A stretch of DNA of 43,890 nucleotides from CAYLLT01 sp964591605 (GTDB lineage Bacteria; Planctomycetota; Phycisphaerae; UBA1845; PWPN01): contig CAZQEN010000015.1 in assembly GCA_964591605.1 (NCBI GenBank), positions 1 through 43,890 of the forward strand, written 5' to 3'. Under the pieces are notes generated by a model, which was given only the letters and a program-made list of their open reading frames with translations, searched no databases and was not told the DNA's origin. Of this stretch, positions 10,345 through 18,876 are shown one piece after another. The position numbers and the translations under genes were made by a program. Within the stretch, counting starts at the first letter, position 1. Every line of letters starts with the position of its first letter.

Positions 10345-11556
10345 TCATGCTGAGGTGCCGGCCTCGATCCGCCGGAGGATCTCCAGGCAGCAACGCCCGT
10401 TGTGATACGGACATTTCCACGCGGACACCTTGGGCATGGACGTGTCCGGCACTCCCTCGCGCGAGACGCGCCAGAACCACTCGCCATGCACCCGGTCCAC
10501 CATACGGTTCTCAATGAACTGCCAGCAGCGAACCGCCGCATCACGGAAGGCAGTTTCGCCGCTGAGCTGCCATGCGTTGTAGAACCCGACGACGGCTTCG
10601 GCCTGCGGCCACCATTCCTTGTTCGAGTCGATGATCCGGCCGTCCTTCGCTTCATAAAACACGCCGCCGTCGTCGTCGAGCCCTTCTTCAAGCACGGCCC
10701 GCGCGATCCGCAGCGCGATGCTGCGGGCGCGGACGAGGAGCTCTTGATCGCCGAGCGCTTCGGCGGCCTCGCAGAGCAGCCAACTGCCTTCGATGTCGTG
10801 GCCGAAGGTATACGTCCCGGACCTCACAGACCAGTCTTCGGCGAAGAAGTGGTTGAAGTGGGTCCCCTCGCGGTTCAGGATCCGCCGCTCAAACAACCCG
10901 ATCAGCGCCCGGAGGCGCCCGGCCAGGGCCGGGTCCGGCCAGACCCGCAGCAGGTTCGCATAGGCCTCCAGCAGGTGGAGGTGGTTGTTCATCGACTTCG
11001 GCTCGTTCATGTCCTTGTCGCTGAGCCGTATGTCCCGGCAGGGCTGCCAATCGCGCGAGAGGGCCTCGACGTACCCCCCGTATTTGCCGTCGTGCGCGTG
11101 GCGTTCCAGAAGCCCGAACAGGTCGATCGCCTGCTGGAGCGCCTGCCCGGTCCCGAAGGAGCGGTGGTACTCGGACAGCGCGTAGATGCAGAACGCCTGG
11201 CCGTAGGTCTTCTTGCCGCCCTCGATCATGCCGCCGTGCGGTGTCACTTCCCAGAAGTACCCGCCATGCTGCGGGTCGAGGAAGTCGCGCGTGAGACAGT
11301 CGCAGGCCCGGATGGCCAGAGCCTTGTCCTGCGGCGCCGACGTGCAGCGATAGGCGGCAGAGAACGTCCAGACAAGCCGTGCCGTCAGAATCAGGCCCCT
11401 GGCCGCATCGGGCCGGGCGACCAGGTCGTTGCTCATCTCGCCGATAAAGCCGCCGTGCTGCTCGTCGACGCTGTTCGAGCGCCAGAACGGTAAAATGTCG
11501 TCCAGCAACTCCCGGCGGACCGCCGCGGCCAGCGTTTCATCGGACGACGGAGCCAT
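10345..11556 (-). CDS. Cellobiose 2-epimerase (mannobiose epimerase, AGE family)
   Basis: The protein has about 403 residues, an alpha/alpha-barrel of the N-acylglucosamine 2-epimerase family. It converts the reducing-end sugar of beta-1,4 disaccharides at C2, for example mannobiose to mannosyl-glucose. Motifs from the ATG at 11556 are FSAAYR, NNHLHLLEAY (His192, His194), FGHDIEGSWL (His253), KEWWPQAE (Trp315-316) and KCPYHNGR (His385). They correspond to the catalytic histidines and tryptophan platform of cellobiose 2-epimerases. An upstream in-frame ATG at 11586 exists. The 11556 ATG is preferred because it matches the family N-terminus and overlaps the previous gene by only 20 bases. The gene ends 12 bases before the phosphorylase start, strongly implying coupled expression. 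Confidence 0.93.
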   Translation of the reverse strand: MAPSSDETLAAAVRRELLDDILPFWRSNSVDEQHGGFIGEMSNDLVARPDAARGLILTARLVWTFSAAYRCTSAPQDKALAIRACDCLTRDFLDPQHGGYFWEVTPHGGMIEGGKKTYGQAFCIYALSEYHRSFGTGQALQQAIDLFGLLERHAHDGKYGGYVEALSRDWQPCRDIRLSDKDMNEPKSMNNHLHLLEAYANLLRVWPDPALAGRLRALIGLFERRILNREGTHFNHFFAEDWSVRSGTYTFGHDIEGSWLLCEAAEALGDQELLVRARSIALRIARAVLEEGLDDDGGVFYEAKDGRIIDSNKEWWPQAEAVVGFYNAWQLSGETAFRDAAVRCWQFIENRMVDRVHGEWFWRVSREGVPDTSMPKVSAWKCPYHNGRCCLEILRRIEAGTSA

Positions 11557-13462
11557 ACTCGACCTCGACCCTGCCCAACTGTGCACCGGACCGGAACTCG
11601 ATCATGACGTAGCGACATCCGGGCGCGCCCGGCGTCGCGGCATAGAGGTCGGCTTTCCAGAAGCCGTAGACCTTCTCGCCGTGCGTGCTGGTGCGCGTCA
11701 CCAGCGGCTCGACCGGCTTGAACTGCGCGCCATCGGCTGAAAACGAGACGCGGAGGTCCGATGCCCCGGTATCGCCGGCCGGACGCGGGCCGGTCGTGGC
11801 CGGCGCGGGCTCGGTATCGCCGGCAGGTCCCGACCCCGCCGCCGGCGGGGGCGAGTATACGAAGAGCCGGATGGCCCCGATGGCCTCGCGGGTGCGATAC
11901 ACGATCGCACTCCCCGGAGCGCCGGACAGCCGGTGGCAGTCTTCCTTGGTCTTGCGGGCATCATTCTGCCGGAACTGCAGGGCGCCCTGTTTGAGGAAGA
12001 TCCGTGAGTCGTTCCAGAGTTCGTCGACCAGCGTCCGGTGGGTGATCCGGACCGGGCCGACGGGGTTGGACGGCGCCGAGCGGCCGTCCTGGTTCCGGGC
12101 GGTCACGCGGTAGTAGTAGCTCCTGCCCGGCTGGGCCGATTCGTCCACGAACGCCGGCTGGTACTGCACCTGTGCATCCGATACGCCCGTGCCCACCGTC
12201 GACCAGGGTCCGGCAGCACTCTCCGCCCGCTCCACGTCATGGCAGGCCGCCCCCGCCGGGCCGCGCCAGGTCACAGACCCGCCGGCGCCGACGGCCAGCA
12301 GCCGGGGCGGCCCCGGCGCCGCCAGAGGGGGCGCCGTCAGGCCGCGGATCTCGTATGCCTTGCTGCGCAGCAGCCGCATCATGCCCCGCTCATCGTACGC
12401 CTCCGAGATCTCAAACCCCGGCCAGTGATACGCCTTGAAAAAGTCGCCTCCGTAAGGCTCGTGATGCCAATAAAACCCTCCATCGCGGCTGCGGTAGCGC
12501 AGGCTCCAGAGCAGCGCCCCGGACATGCGCTCCCGGATGACGGTGTCCATCACCGCGCCAAGCGCCTCCGTGCCCAGAAACCCGAACTCGCCGACGTGAT
12601 ACGGCCGGTGGCCGCGTGCCCGGCCGGCGTTGCGCCGGATACGGGCCAGCATCTGACGCGGGTCCTTCTCGTAATGATGCGTCTGAACGAAATCGACGTG
12701 CGGATCCTCCAGCCGGTCCTCGGGGATCGTGTCGTAAGTGGCCCCGTCGATGACCAGGTGGTTGGGGTCGATGCTCTTGATGAAGGCCGCCACCTGCGAA
12801 GTCCAGCTCGCCGGCGCTTTGAGCTCGTTGCCGGTTTCCCAGGCAAGAATCGCGGTGTCATCGCGATACGCGACTCCGGTCAGTGTGTTCCGGCGGTTGA
12901 TCACGCGTGCGATGATCTGCTTGTAGTCTTCAATGAGTTGCGCATCGGTCCACCACTTCTGCGGCGGCCGGCCGCGAAAGCCCGCCAGCTCGGCGTGGCC
13001 GCCCCACCAGCTCCACTGGTCCACGAACGGCAGGATCACGCGAACCTGGTGGCGGCGGGCGGTGGCCAGAACCTGATCGAGTACCCGGAACGCGTCCTCG
13101 TTCAGACTGTCGGGCGCCAGGATGTGCCGGGGCAGACCGGGCGGATCGTCCTCGCGCCGCACGGAAAGGGCATACGTGCGGACGACCTGGCCGCCGATCT
13201 GCGCAACACTCTCGAGCGCGTCGTTGATCTCGTAATCATCCGGCAGGCGGAACGGCATGCTCTCACTGAAGCGCATGTCGTCTTCCACGTAGTGCAGGTT
13301 GGGGATATTGACCGAGATGAACCGGTACTCCTGCGGGCCGTCCATGAGCCGGTCCCCGTCGCGACGCACGAAATGACGCAGCGGCTCCGCCGGCCCGGAG
13401 ACGCACCCCGCCGCCACCAGCAGAAGCAGACCGCTGGATGCCGATCCGTTCTTCAAAGACAT
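11537..13462 (-). CDS. GH5-like lipoprotein glycosidase (mannanase-like) with Fn3 domain
   Basis: The 641-residue lipoprotein has lipobox LVAAGC (Cys20). A clan-A TIM barrel spans about 30-375, with acid/base Glu213 in ETGNEL and nucleophile Glu292 in HVGEFGF. This arrangement is typical of GH5 mannanase relatives. A fibronectin-III-like domain follows (384-470, TWRGPA to YYYRVTARNQDG). The C-terminal region of about 160 residues (480-641) looks like a discoidin or beta-sandwich domain interrupted by a Pro/Gly/Asp-rich linker around 555-580. The same reading frame stays open to 14134, but the upstream part shadows the symporter gene. The ATG at 13462 with GGAGA upstream is the likely start. 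It is probably cell-surface or periplasmic and cuts manno-oligosaccharides, given the epimerase and phosphorylase downstream. Confidence 0.88.
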   Translation of the reverse strand: MSLKNGSASSGLLLLVAAGCVSGPAEPLRHFVRRDGDRLMDGPQEYRFISVNIPNLHYVEDDMRFSESMPFRLPDDYEINDALESVAQIGGQVVRTYALSVRREDDPPGLPRHILAPDSLNEDAFRVLDQVLATARRHQVRVILPFVDQWSWWGGHAELAGFRGRPPQKWWTDAQLIEDYKQIIARVINRRNTLTGVAYRDDTAILAWETGNELKAPASWTSQVAAFIKSIDPNHLVIDGATYDTIPEDRLEDPHVDFVQTHHYEKDPRQMLARIRRNAGRARGHRPYHVGEFGFLGTEALGAVMDTVIRERMSGALLWSLRYRSRDGGFYWHHEPYGGDFFKAYHWPGFEISEAYDERGMMRLLRSKAYEIRGLTAPPLAAPGPPRLLAVGAGGSVTWRGPAGAACHDVERAESAAGPWSTVGTGVSDAQVQYQPAFVDESAQPGRSYYYRVTARNQDGRSAPSNPVGPVRITHRTLVDELWNDSRIFLKQGALQFRQNDARKTKEDCHRLSGAPGSAIVYRTREAIGAIRLFVYSPPPAAGSGPAGDTEPAPATTGPRPAGDTGASDLRVSFSADGAQFKPVEPLVTRTSTHGEKVYGFWKADLYAATPGAPGCRYVMIEFRSGAQLGRVEVEYGSVVR

Positions 13463-13551
13463 GATGCGTCTCCAGAGTTGCACGCATGCCGCACCGGCCG
13501 CGGACTGCGGCGGCATCGGCGTCCGCCTTGCCCACCAGGACGGGGCGGGAT

Positions 13552-15453
13552 TCATCGGTCGAGCACTGCCACTTCCTCGCGGGCGGCTGCCGCGCCGGCC
13601 GGACCGACGCGGTCGCAGCGATCCAGTCGATCGTACCAGGTCCGCTTCAGGACGTACGAGGTCACCACCACGACCCCCGCCGCGACCAGCGCGGCCCCTG
13701 CGTTCAGCAGCACGATATACATCGGCAGCAGCACCAGCGCCGTCTGCCACGCCGTGCCGACGGCCACGTTGAACATGTCCCGCCCGAAGTCGGTGTTCCT
13801 GGCCAGCGACGGGTCGAGGGCCGCGGCTTTCGCGTGGATCGGCCCCCAGAAGCCCCAGGGCCGCACGGTGCGATAGAACCCGATCAGCGTCGCGTCGTCT
13901 GTGGGCTGCGTGGCGAGGGTGCCGACAATGCAGCCGGCCAGCGACAACAGGAAGAGCAGCGGGAAGTAGTACAGCGGGAGCATTTCCGAGAACACGTGCA
14001 GCTTGGGAAACACCAGCGCGGCCGCGATCCCGGCCAGCATCCCCCAGAAGTAGCCATGTCCGTTGAACCGCCACCAGTACCACTTCAGCATGTTGGCAGC
14101 CACGTACCCGCCGTAGAGTCCCGAGACGATCCACTGCAGCAGCTCGTTCACGTCCCTGGCGCTCCGGGCGAACATCCCGATCAGGATCGAGACCGACACG
14201 ATAGCGATGCCGGTGGCGTAACCGACGAGGCTCACCTCGCGGCGGCCGGCCGCCGGACGGAAATACTTGAGGTAGAAGTCGTTCATGATGTAGGCCTGGG
14301 CGGCATTGAGCGTGCCGGCGAAGGTGCCCAGGAACGCCGCCAGCAGCCCCGCCAGCAGGCAGCCCATCAGCCCCACCGGGGCGAACTCGTTCATCGCCGA
14401 GGGCAGGATCTGCTCGAAGTCGAGCTTGCCGGCGACCCGCAGATCGAGGCGCTCGTAATAGAGCAGCCCCAGCACCGCGAAGCCCGTAACCATCAGATAC
14501 CGCACGGGCATGAGCACGACGGAGACGAAGCCGCTCATGAGGGCGGCCTCGCGGGGACTGCGCGTGGCCAGGATCTTCTGCATGTCGTAATTCGGGGCGG
14601 GGCCGGCCGCGCTGGCCATGACCCCTTTGAACAGCATCAGCATCATGACGATCCCGAACAGCGAGAACTGGTCGCTGGCGATCTTCTCATTCACCCCGGC
14701 GATGATGCCGCTCCAGTCCAGGCCCAGGCGCCAGCCGAAAAATGGGCTCGTCCAGCCCGGCGGCACCTGGAGCGAGCCGGTGGAGAGATGGTACATGGCA
14801 ATCCCGCCGATGATCACGGCCGAGATCGTCATGATCGCGTACTGCACGATGTCGGCCAGCACGATGCTGGCCATCCCGCCCAGGATGGTGTAGACGATCG
14901 CGGCCAGGGTGAAGACGATGCCGTACAGGTGCGGCACGTATTGCGGGGCCACCTCGAAAGGCATCCAGGGTTTGACGGTTTCCCACGGGATGAACACCTC
15001 CATAAACTTGCCCAGCCCCACAAATCCGTAGACCATGAACCCCAGGCAGCCGATGATGGCGAAGATGACCACGATGCTGTGCGAGAGCCGCGCACCCGGC
15101 CCGCGGCCGAAGCGCGTTTCGATCCACTGCGCTCCGGTGGTCACGTTGGACCGCCGCAGCCACGCCGACAGAAAGATCATGAGGAAAATCTGGTTGAACG
15201 TCGGCCAGAGCCACGGCAGCCATGCGCTCTTGAGCCCGTAGACGAACATGATCGTGACCAGCCACATCGTGCCGGAGATGTCAAACATTCCAGAGGCATT
15301 AGACAGCCCTAGGAAGTACCACGGAAGCTCGTTGCCGCCCAGAAGGTAGGAATTGATGCTCCGCGACGCCCGCCGCCGCAGCAGCACGCCGATGAGGCTC
15401 ACTCCCAGCAGATAGACGACGATAATGGCAATATCGAGTCCGTGAAGCCTCAT
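13552..15453 (-). CDS. Sodium:solute symporter (SSF family), probable oligosaccharide or sugar importer
   Basis: The 633-residue integral membrane protein has about 13-14 hydrophobic segments. It starts MRLHGLDIAIIVVYLLG and has the SSF-type early block YLLGGNELPWYFLGLSNAS. Later segments include TGAQWIETRFG and FAGTLNAAQAYIMNDFY, typical of SSF transporters. It is longer than a 500-residue SSF protein because of a C-terminal extension after about residue 500. It lies between the GH2 gene and the mannanase-like lipoprotein gene, so it likely brings manno-oligosaccharides or their products into the cell for the epimerase and phosphorylase. The substrate is inferred from context only. The ATG at 15453 has GAGGG upstream and overlaps the stop codon of a short upstream remnant (ATGA). 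Confidence 0.92.
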   Translation of the reverse strand: MRLHGLDIAIIVVYLLGVSLIGVLLRRRASRSINSYLLGGNELPWYFLGLSNASGMFDISGTMWLVTIMFVYGLKSAWLPWLWPTFNQIFLMIFLSAWLRRSNVTTGAQWIETRFGRGPGARLSHSIVVIFAIIGCLGFMVYGFVGLGKFMEVFIPWETVKPWMPFEVAPQYVPHLYGIVFTLAAIVYTILGGMASIVLADIVQYAIMTISAVIIGGIAMYHLSTGSLQVPPGWTSPFFGWRLGLDWSGIIAGVNEKIASDQFSLFGIVMMLMLFKGVMASAAGPAPNYDMQKILATRSPREAALMSGFVSVVLMPVRYLMVTGFAVLGLLYYERLDLRVAGKLDFEQILPSAMNEFAPVGLMGCLLAGLLAAFLGTFAGTLNAAQAYIMNDFYLKYFRPAAGRREVSLVGYATGIAIVSVSILIGMFARSARDVNELLQWIVSGLYGGYVAANMLKWYWWRFNGHGYFWGMLAGIAAALVFPKLHVFSEMLPLYYFPLLFLLSLAGCIVGTLATQPTDDATLIGFYRTVRPWGFWGPIHAKAAALDPSLARNTDFGRDMFNVAVGTAWQTALVLLPMYIVLLNAGAALVAAGVVVVTSYVLKRTWYDRLDRCDRVGPAGAAAAREEVAVLDR

Positions 15454-15500
15454 GCGAGACCCTCTGCGAAGACACGTCTCCCGTTCACGATCGCGGTACC
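15450..15500 (-). other. Possible 3' remnant of an amidohydrolase-like gene before the symporter
   Basis: Read on the minus strand, this segment encodes GTAIVNGRRVFAEGLA and a TGA stop that overlaps the symporter ATG as ATGA. The V-N-G-x-x-V-x-x-x-G pattern resembles the C-terminal strand of D-aminoacylase and dihydroorotase-type amidohydrolases. It is too short to be a gene, and the rest of such an enzyme is missing because the GH2 gene ends at 15535. It may be the residue of a gene replaced by the GH2 gene, or chance. Confidence 0.3.
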
Positions 15501-15534
15501 AGCCGTGGCGGGTCGCCGCGGCGACCGGGACGGG

Positions 15535-18500
15535 CTAATCGACCTGCCGACGTATGAGCGTGAGGCCGAGGTCGATGTTCTGCCCCCCGGCCGTCTGACG
15601 GCAATGCACGGCAACGACATTCCGACCTTCACGCAGGGATGCCGGCCCTTCGCCGAGCGGCAGGTCCTGGTAGCCCGTGACATGGCCGCTCAGGCTCAGC
15701 ACCTTGACGCCGTTCAGGTAAACCTCCGCGTCTTCGTCGTGGAATACCCGCCAGAAGCCCGCTTCCACCAGGGCCGGCTTTTCGACGTTCACCTCCGTGC
15801 GAAGCCAGATGTCCGCCGTCTTCCAGGAGGTGCCGATGATGCTGTGGGGCGTCTCCCGCCGGCCGAAGCCGCCTTTACCCCGGCTCCACGCCTGATCGTC
15901 GCAGTCGATGCCGGCCCACTCCGGCCCCGGGTCAGTGGTGGTGTAACGCCAGGTGTGCCCGCCGTGCTCGGCGGTGGCAATCACCACCTGATGGCGATCG
16001 GCGATCCGGTGCACCGTGACGCTCTGATCTGACGTGAAGTCCGCGGGCAAATCGTGTCTGGAATGGAAAGTGAGCGTCAGCGTCGGGTCGATCGCCCAGG
16101 CCCCCAGACCCTCTCCGAAAACGGCCAGCCCGCCGCGATTCCGGGCGTCAGGCGGGACCTCGAACCGAATGGCCCAGCGGCGGATGGCGCGGGTGCCGGC
16201 CAGCGCCTGTTGAATCGCGTCGCCGCTCATGCTCACGCGGACGGGGTAGCCCCATGAGCCGGGCTGAAACTGCCGCAGGTGCGAGAGCGCCCCCCGGGCG
16301 TCGGCGGGGTCATCGGGCAGCGTCTGCAGCTCACCAATCGGCTGCCCGTTGATGCGGATGCGCACGTCGCTGGGCCACTTGCGGGCATCGGTCTGGGGGT
16401 AGTCCCACGCGGTCTTCCGCACCGGCCAGTCCAGTTTCTGGTCTGCAGCCCTGGCCGACAGCACCGCCAGGAGCTGCGCCTCGGCGAGATCGTTCGGGTC
16501 CAGGCCCTCCGGCAGGCGCAGTTGGTATTCGACAGAGCCGTATCCCCGCGCCGAGACCTTGTCGGCCGCGATACCCGAGAGCGGTGGCACCGGCTGGTCC
16601 GGCCACTCCCACGTGCTCAGATCGGACGGGCGGAAGCGGATGGCCACGCGGTGCGCGTCGAGCACTTCGACCCGCGGCGCGGGCGGCCCTTTGCACAGCA
16701 GGTTCACATAGTTGCGGGCGATGATCGCCTCACCGTCGAGCAACTCCACCAGCAGGGCACCCGGCCGCCCAGCGTGTGGCACAAGCACCGCGCCCGCGTC
16801 CTGCTCCGCTGCAGCGCCGCCGCCGCAGGTGAGCCGGATCGGCGGCTGGTCCACCACTTTATAGTCCTGCCAGGTGGCGGGCTGCGATTTCCACTCGCCG
16901 CTGTGCCGCTCGCCGAAGCGGTCCAGCCAGTCGGTCCGCCACCGCAGCGAGAGCTGCTCCGCCCGGCGGCCGGACCAGTGGCTGATCTTGATGGGCACCT
17001 CTCGCGTTTCGCCGGGGTTGAGCTCGATCATGGGCGGGGCGTCGATCACGACGAAGTCGGGGCTGTTGAGGTCCTTGAGCGTCATGCCCGGATGCCAGAA
17101 GTCGTAGCCGAATTCCTTCTCGGAGCGATCGTAGTTGACGAAGCCGTTGTGTTCCCACTCGATGTCGGACAGCTCGGTGTAGATGTAGCCGCAGACGCGA
17201 TCGTGCTTGCGCAGCTCGTTGGTGAGGTACTTGAAGCACCAGGAGATGTCCTGATCGCCCAGGCCGGCGCTGATGCCGCCGTATTCGCTGTTCATGAGCG
17301 GCTCGTTGCGCTGGGCGTAGCCTTTGGCGTAGTTGAACGTGCTGCCTGGATACGTCTTCTCGACGACTTCGGCGATGTGCTTTTTCGCCCGCTCGTAGTC
17401 GTTGATGTAGAAGTGCCAGGAGTTGATGTCGGTGATGGTGTGGTCGTACTTGCAGGGCGAGTTGTCTTCGACCAGACGCGTCGGGTCGAGTTTCTTCGTC
17501 TTTTCGTGAACCTGCGTGACCCACTTCTGGCGGTCGGCGTCGTAGGGGCCGGGGCTGTCCAGGCCCCAGGTCTCGTTGAAGTTCACCCAGGCGAAGATGG
17601 CGGGGTGGTTGAAGTCGCGGGCGATCGCCCCTTCGAGGAGCTGCTCGTACCACGCCCGGGCCTGGTCGCTGTGGTGCCAGAAGTTGGGGATGTCCTGCAT
17701 GATGAGCACGCCGAGCTTGTCGGCCCAGTAGAGCTCGCGCGGAATGGGCGTCTTGATGTGGATACGAAGCATGTTGATGCCGATCTTCTTGCACAACTCG
17801 TAGTCGCCCCGCATGGTGGCATCGTCGGGATACTGATAGATGCCATCCGGATGGAACGACTGGTGCAGCGCGCCGCGCAAATAGATCGGCTGGCCGTTCA
17901 GATAGATGTACTGGTAGTCGCGGCCGGGGGCCTTGGTAATCGAGACCTCACGCAGACCGAAGTAGGAACTGACACGATCGACAACAGCTCCGTTTGCATC
18001 CGTTAGCTCGATGTGAACGGGATAGAGCCGAGGCGAGTCGGGCGACCAGAGCTGAGGTTCCCGAACGCGACCTGACAAGTGATGTGTTGCCGTACGTCCG
18101 CGTCCAATGACGAGTCCACGTTCGAATGACGCCTCAGGACTGGACGCTCGCGGTCCTGCGTCCATACCGTTGATGCTCACCACGATCTTGACGCTGGCAC
18201 TCTTGATGTCTGCCATGCTTTGCAGGTGGGCGACGAACGTCGAGCCTCGTGGCTCCAGGTACACCGTCTGCCAGATGCCGCTGGTGCGCGTGTACCAGCC
18301 GTGCTGTTTGCCCAAGGGCTGCTGCAGATCGGTCTTGTCTTCGGCGCGGATGACGATGGCGGCCTTCCCGCCGGGCTTGGCGAACGAGGAGAGGTTCACC
18401 TCGAACGGCAGATAGCCGCCGGTGAACTCACCGGCTTCCTGGCCGTTGACCCACACCTTCGCCGTGAAATCGCACGCGCCGACGACGAGCCATGTGTTCT

Positions 18501-18831
18501 TGCCCTTCCAGCCATCGCCGTCGGGCAGCGTGATTTCGCGTGCGTACCAGCCGACGCCGACGTAGTTCTCGCCGATGCCGCTCAGTTTGCTCTCCCACGG
18601 GAAGGGCACGACGATCTCGCGGTCCAATTCGCGGGCGCCGGGCCTGGACCAGCCCTCCTTCTCGCCGACATCGCTGGGGTCGAAGGCGAACTTCCACTTG
18701 CCGTTGAGATTGACCCACGGCTCGCGCATGAAGTCCGGCCGCGGGTGCTCGGGCCAGGGAATGCTTTCGGTGCCTGGAGCTTCTACAAAGAGTGCAAGGA
18801 GACAGAGCGCGGTGATCCTCAAGCGGTGCAT
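15535..18831 (-). CDS. Secreted GH2 glycoside hydrolase (beta-galactosidase/beta-mannosidase type)
   Basis: The 1098-residue exported protein has a short N-terminal signal (MHRLRITALCLLALFVEAPG). GH2 domains appear in order: a jelly-roll sugar-binding domain (about 35-195, including WVNLNGKWKFAFDPSD and GIWQTVYLEP), an immunoglobulin-like domain (200-295) and a TIM barrel (300-620). Acid/base Glu420 lies in NFNETWG and nucleophile Glu516 in NSEYGG. The remaining roughly 450 residues contain Ig-like and beta-sandwich domains, ending in a region of the GH2 C-terminal extension type (WLRTEVNVEKP to VAVHCRQTAGG). It would remove beta-linked terminal galactose or mannose from hemicellulose fragments; the exact sugar is not decidable. 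The ATG at 18831 lacks a clear ribosome site. The gene lies between the GH5 mannanase and the symporter on the same strand. Confidence 0.92.
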   Translation of the reverse strand: MHRLRITALCLLALFVEAPGTESIPWPEHPRPDFMREPWVNLNGKWKFAFDPSDVGEKEGWSRPGARELDREIVVPFPWESKLSGIGENYVGVGWYAREITLPDGDGWKGKNTWLVVGACDFTAKVWVNGQEAGEFTGGYLPFEVNLSSFAKPGGKAAIVIRAEDKTDLQQPLGKQHGWYTRTSGIWQTVYLEPRGSTFVAHLQSMADIKSASVKIVVSINGMDAGPRASSPEASFERGLVIGRGRTATHHLSGRVREPQLWSPDSPRLYPVHIELTDANGAVVDRVSSYFGLREVSITKAPGRDYQYIYLNGQPIYLRGALHQSFHPDGIYQYPDDATMRGDYELCKKIGINMLRIHIKTPIPRELYWADKLGVLIMQDIPNFWHHSDQARAWYEQLLEGAIARDFNHPAIFAWVNFNETWGLDSPGPYDADRQKWVTQVHEKTKKLDPTRLVEDNSPCKYDHTITDINSWHFYINDYERAKKHIAEVVEKTYPGSTFNYAKGYAQRNEPLMNSEYGGISAGLGDQDISWCFKYLTNELRKHDRVCGYIYTELSDIEWEHNGFVNYDRSEKEFGYDFWHPGMTLKDLNSPDFVVIDAPPMIELNPGETREVPIKISHWSGRRAEQLSLRWRTDWLDRFGERHSGEWKSQPATWQDYKVVDQPPIRLTCGGGAAAEQDAGAVLVPHAGRPGALLVELLDGEAIIARNYVNLLCKGPPAPRVEVLDAHRVAIRFRPSDLSTWEWPDQPVPPLSGIAADKVSARGYGSVEYQLRLPEGLDPNDLAEAQLLAVLSARAADQKLDWPVRKTAWDYPQTDARKWPSDVRIRINGQPIGELQTLPDDPADARGALSHLRQFQPGSWGYPVRVSMSGDAIQQALAGTRAIRRWAIRFEVPPDARNRGGLAVFGEGLGAWAIDPTLTLTFHSRHDLPADFTSDQSVTVHRIADRHQVVIATAEHGGHTWRYTTTDPGPEWAGIDCDDQAWSRGKGGFGRRETPHSIIGTSWKTADIWLRTEVNVEKPALVEAGFWRVFHDEDAEVYLNGVKVLSLSGHVTGYQDLPLGEGPASLREGRNVVAVHCRQTAGGQNIDLGLTLIRRQVD

Positions 18832-18876
18832 GGCCGGATGATAATGCCGGCGGTTGTCCCCGCCAAGGCGGCATCC

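Noticed and set aside
8242..10353. Plus-strand open frame of 703 codons
   Set aside because: It is antisense to the well-supported GH172 and GH130 genes and has no motifs.
12038..13876. Plus-strand open frame of 612 codons
   Set aside because: It is antisense to the GH5-like lipoprotein and symporter genes; shadow composition.
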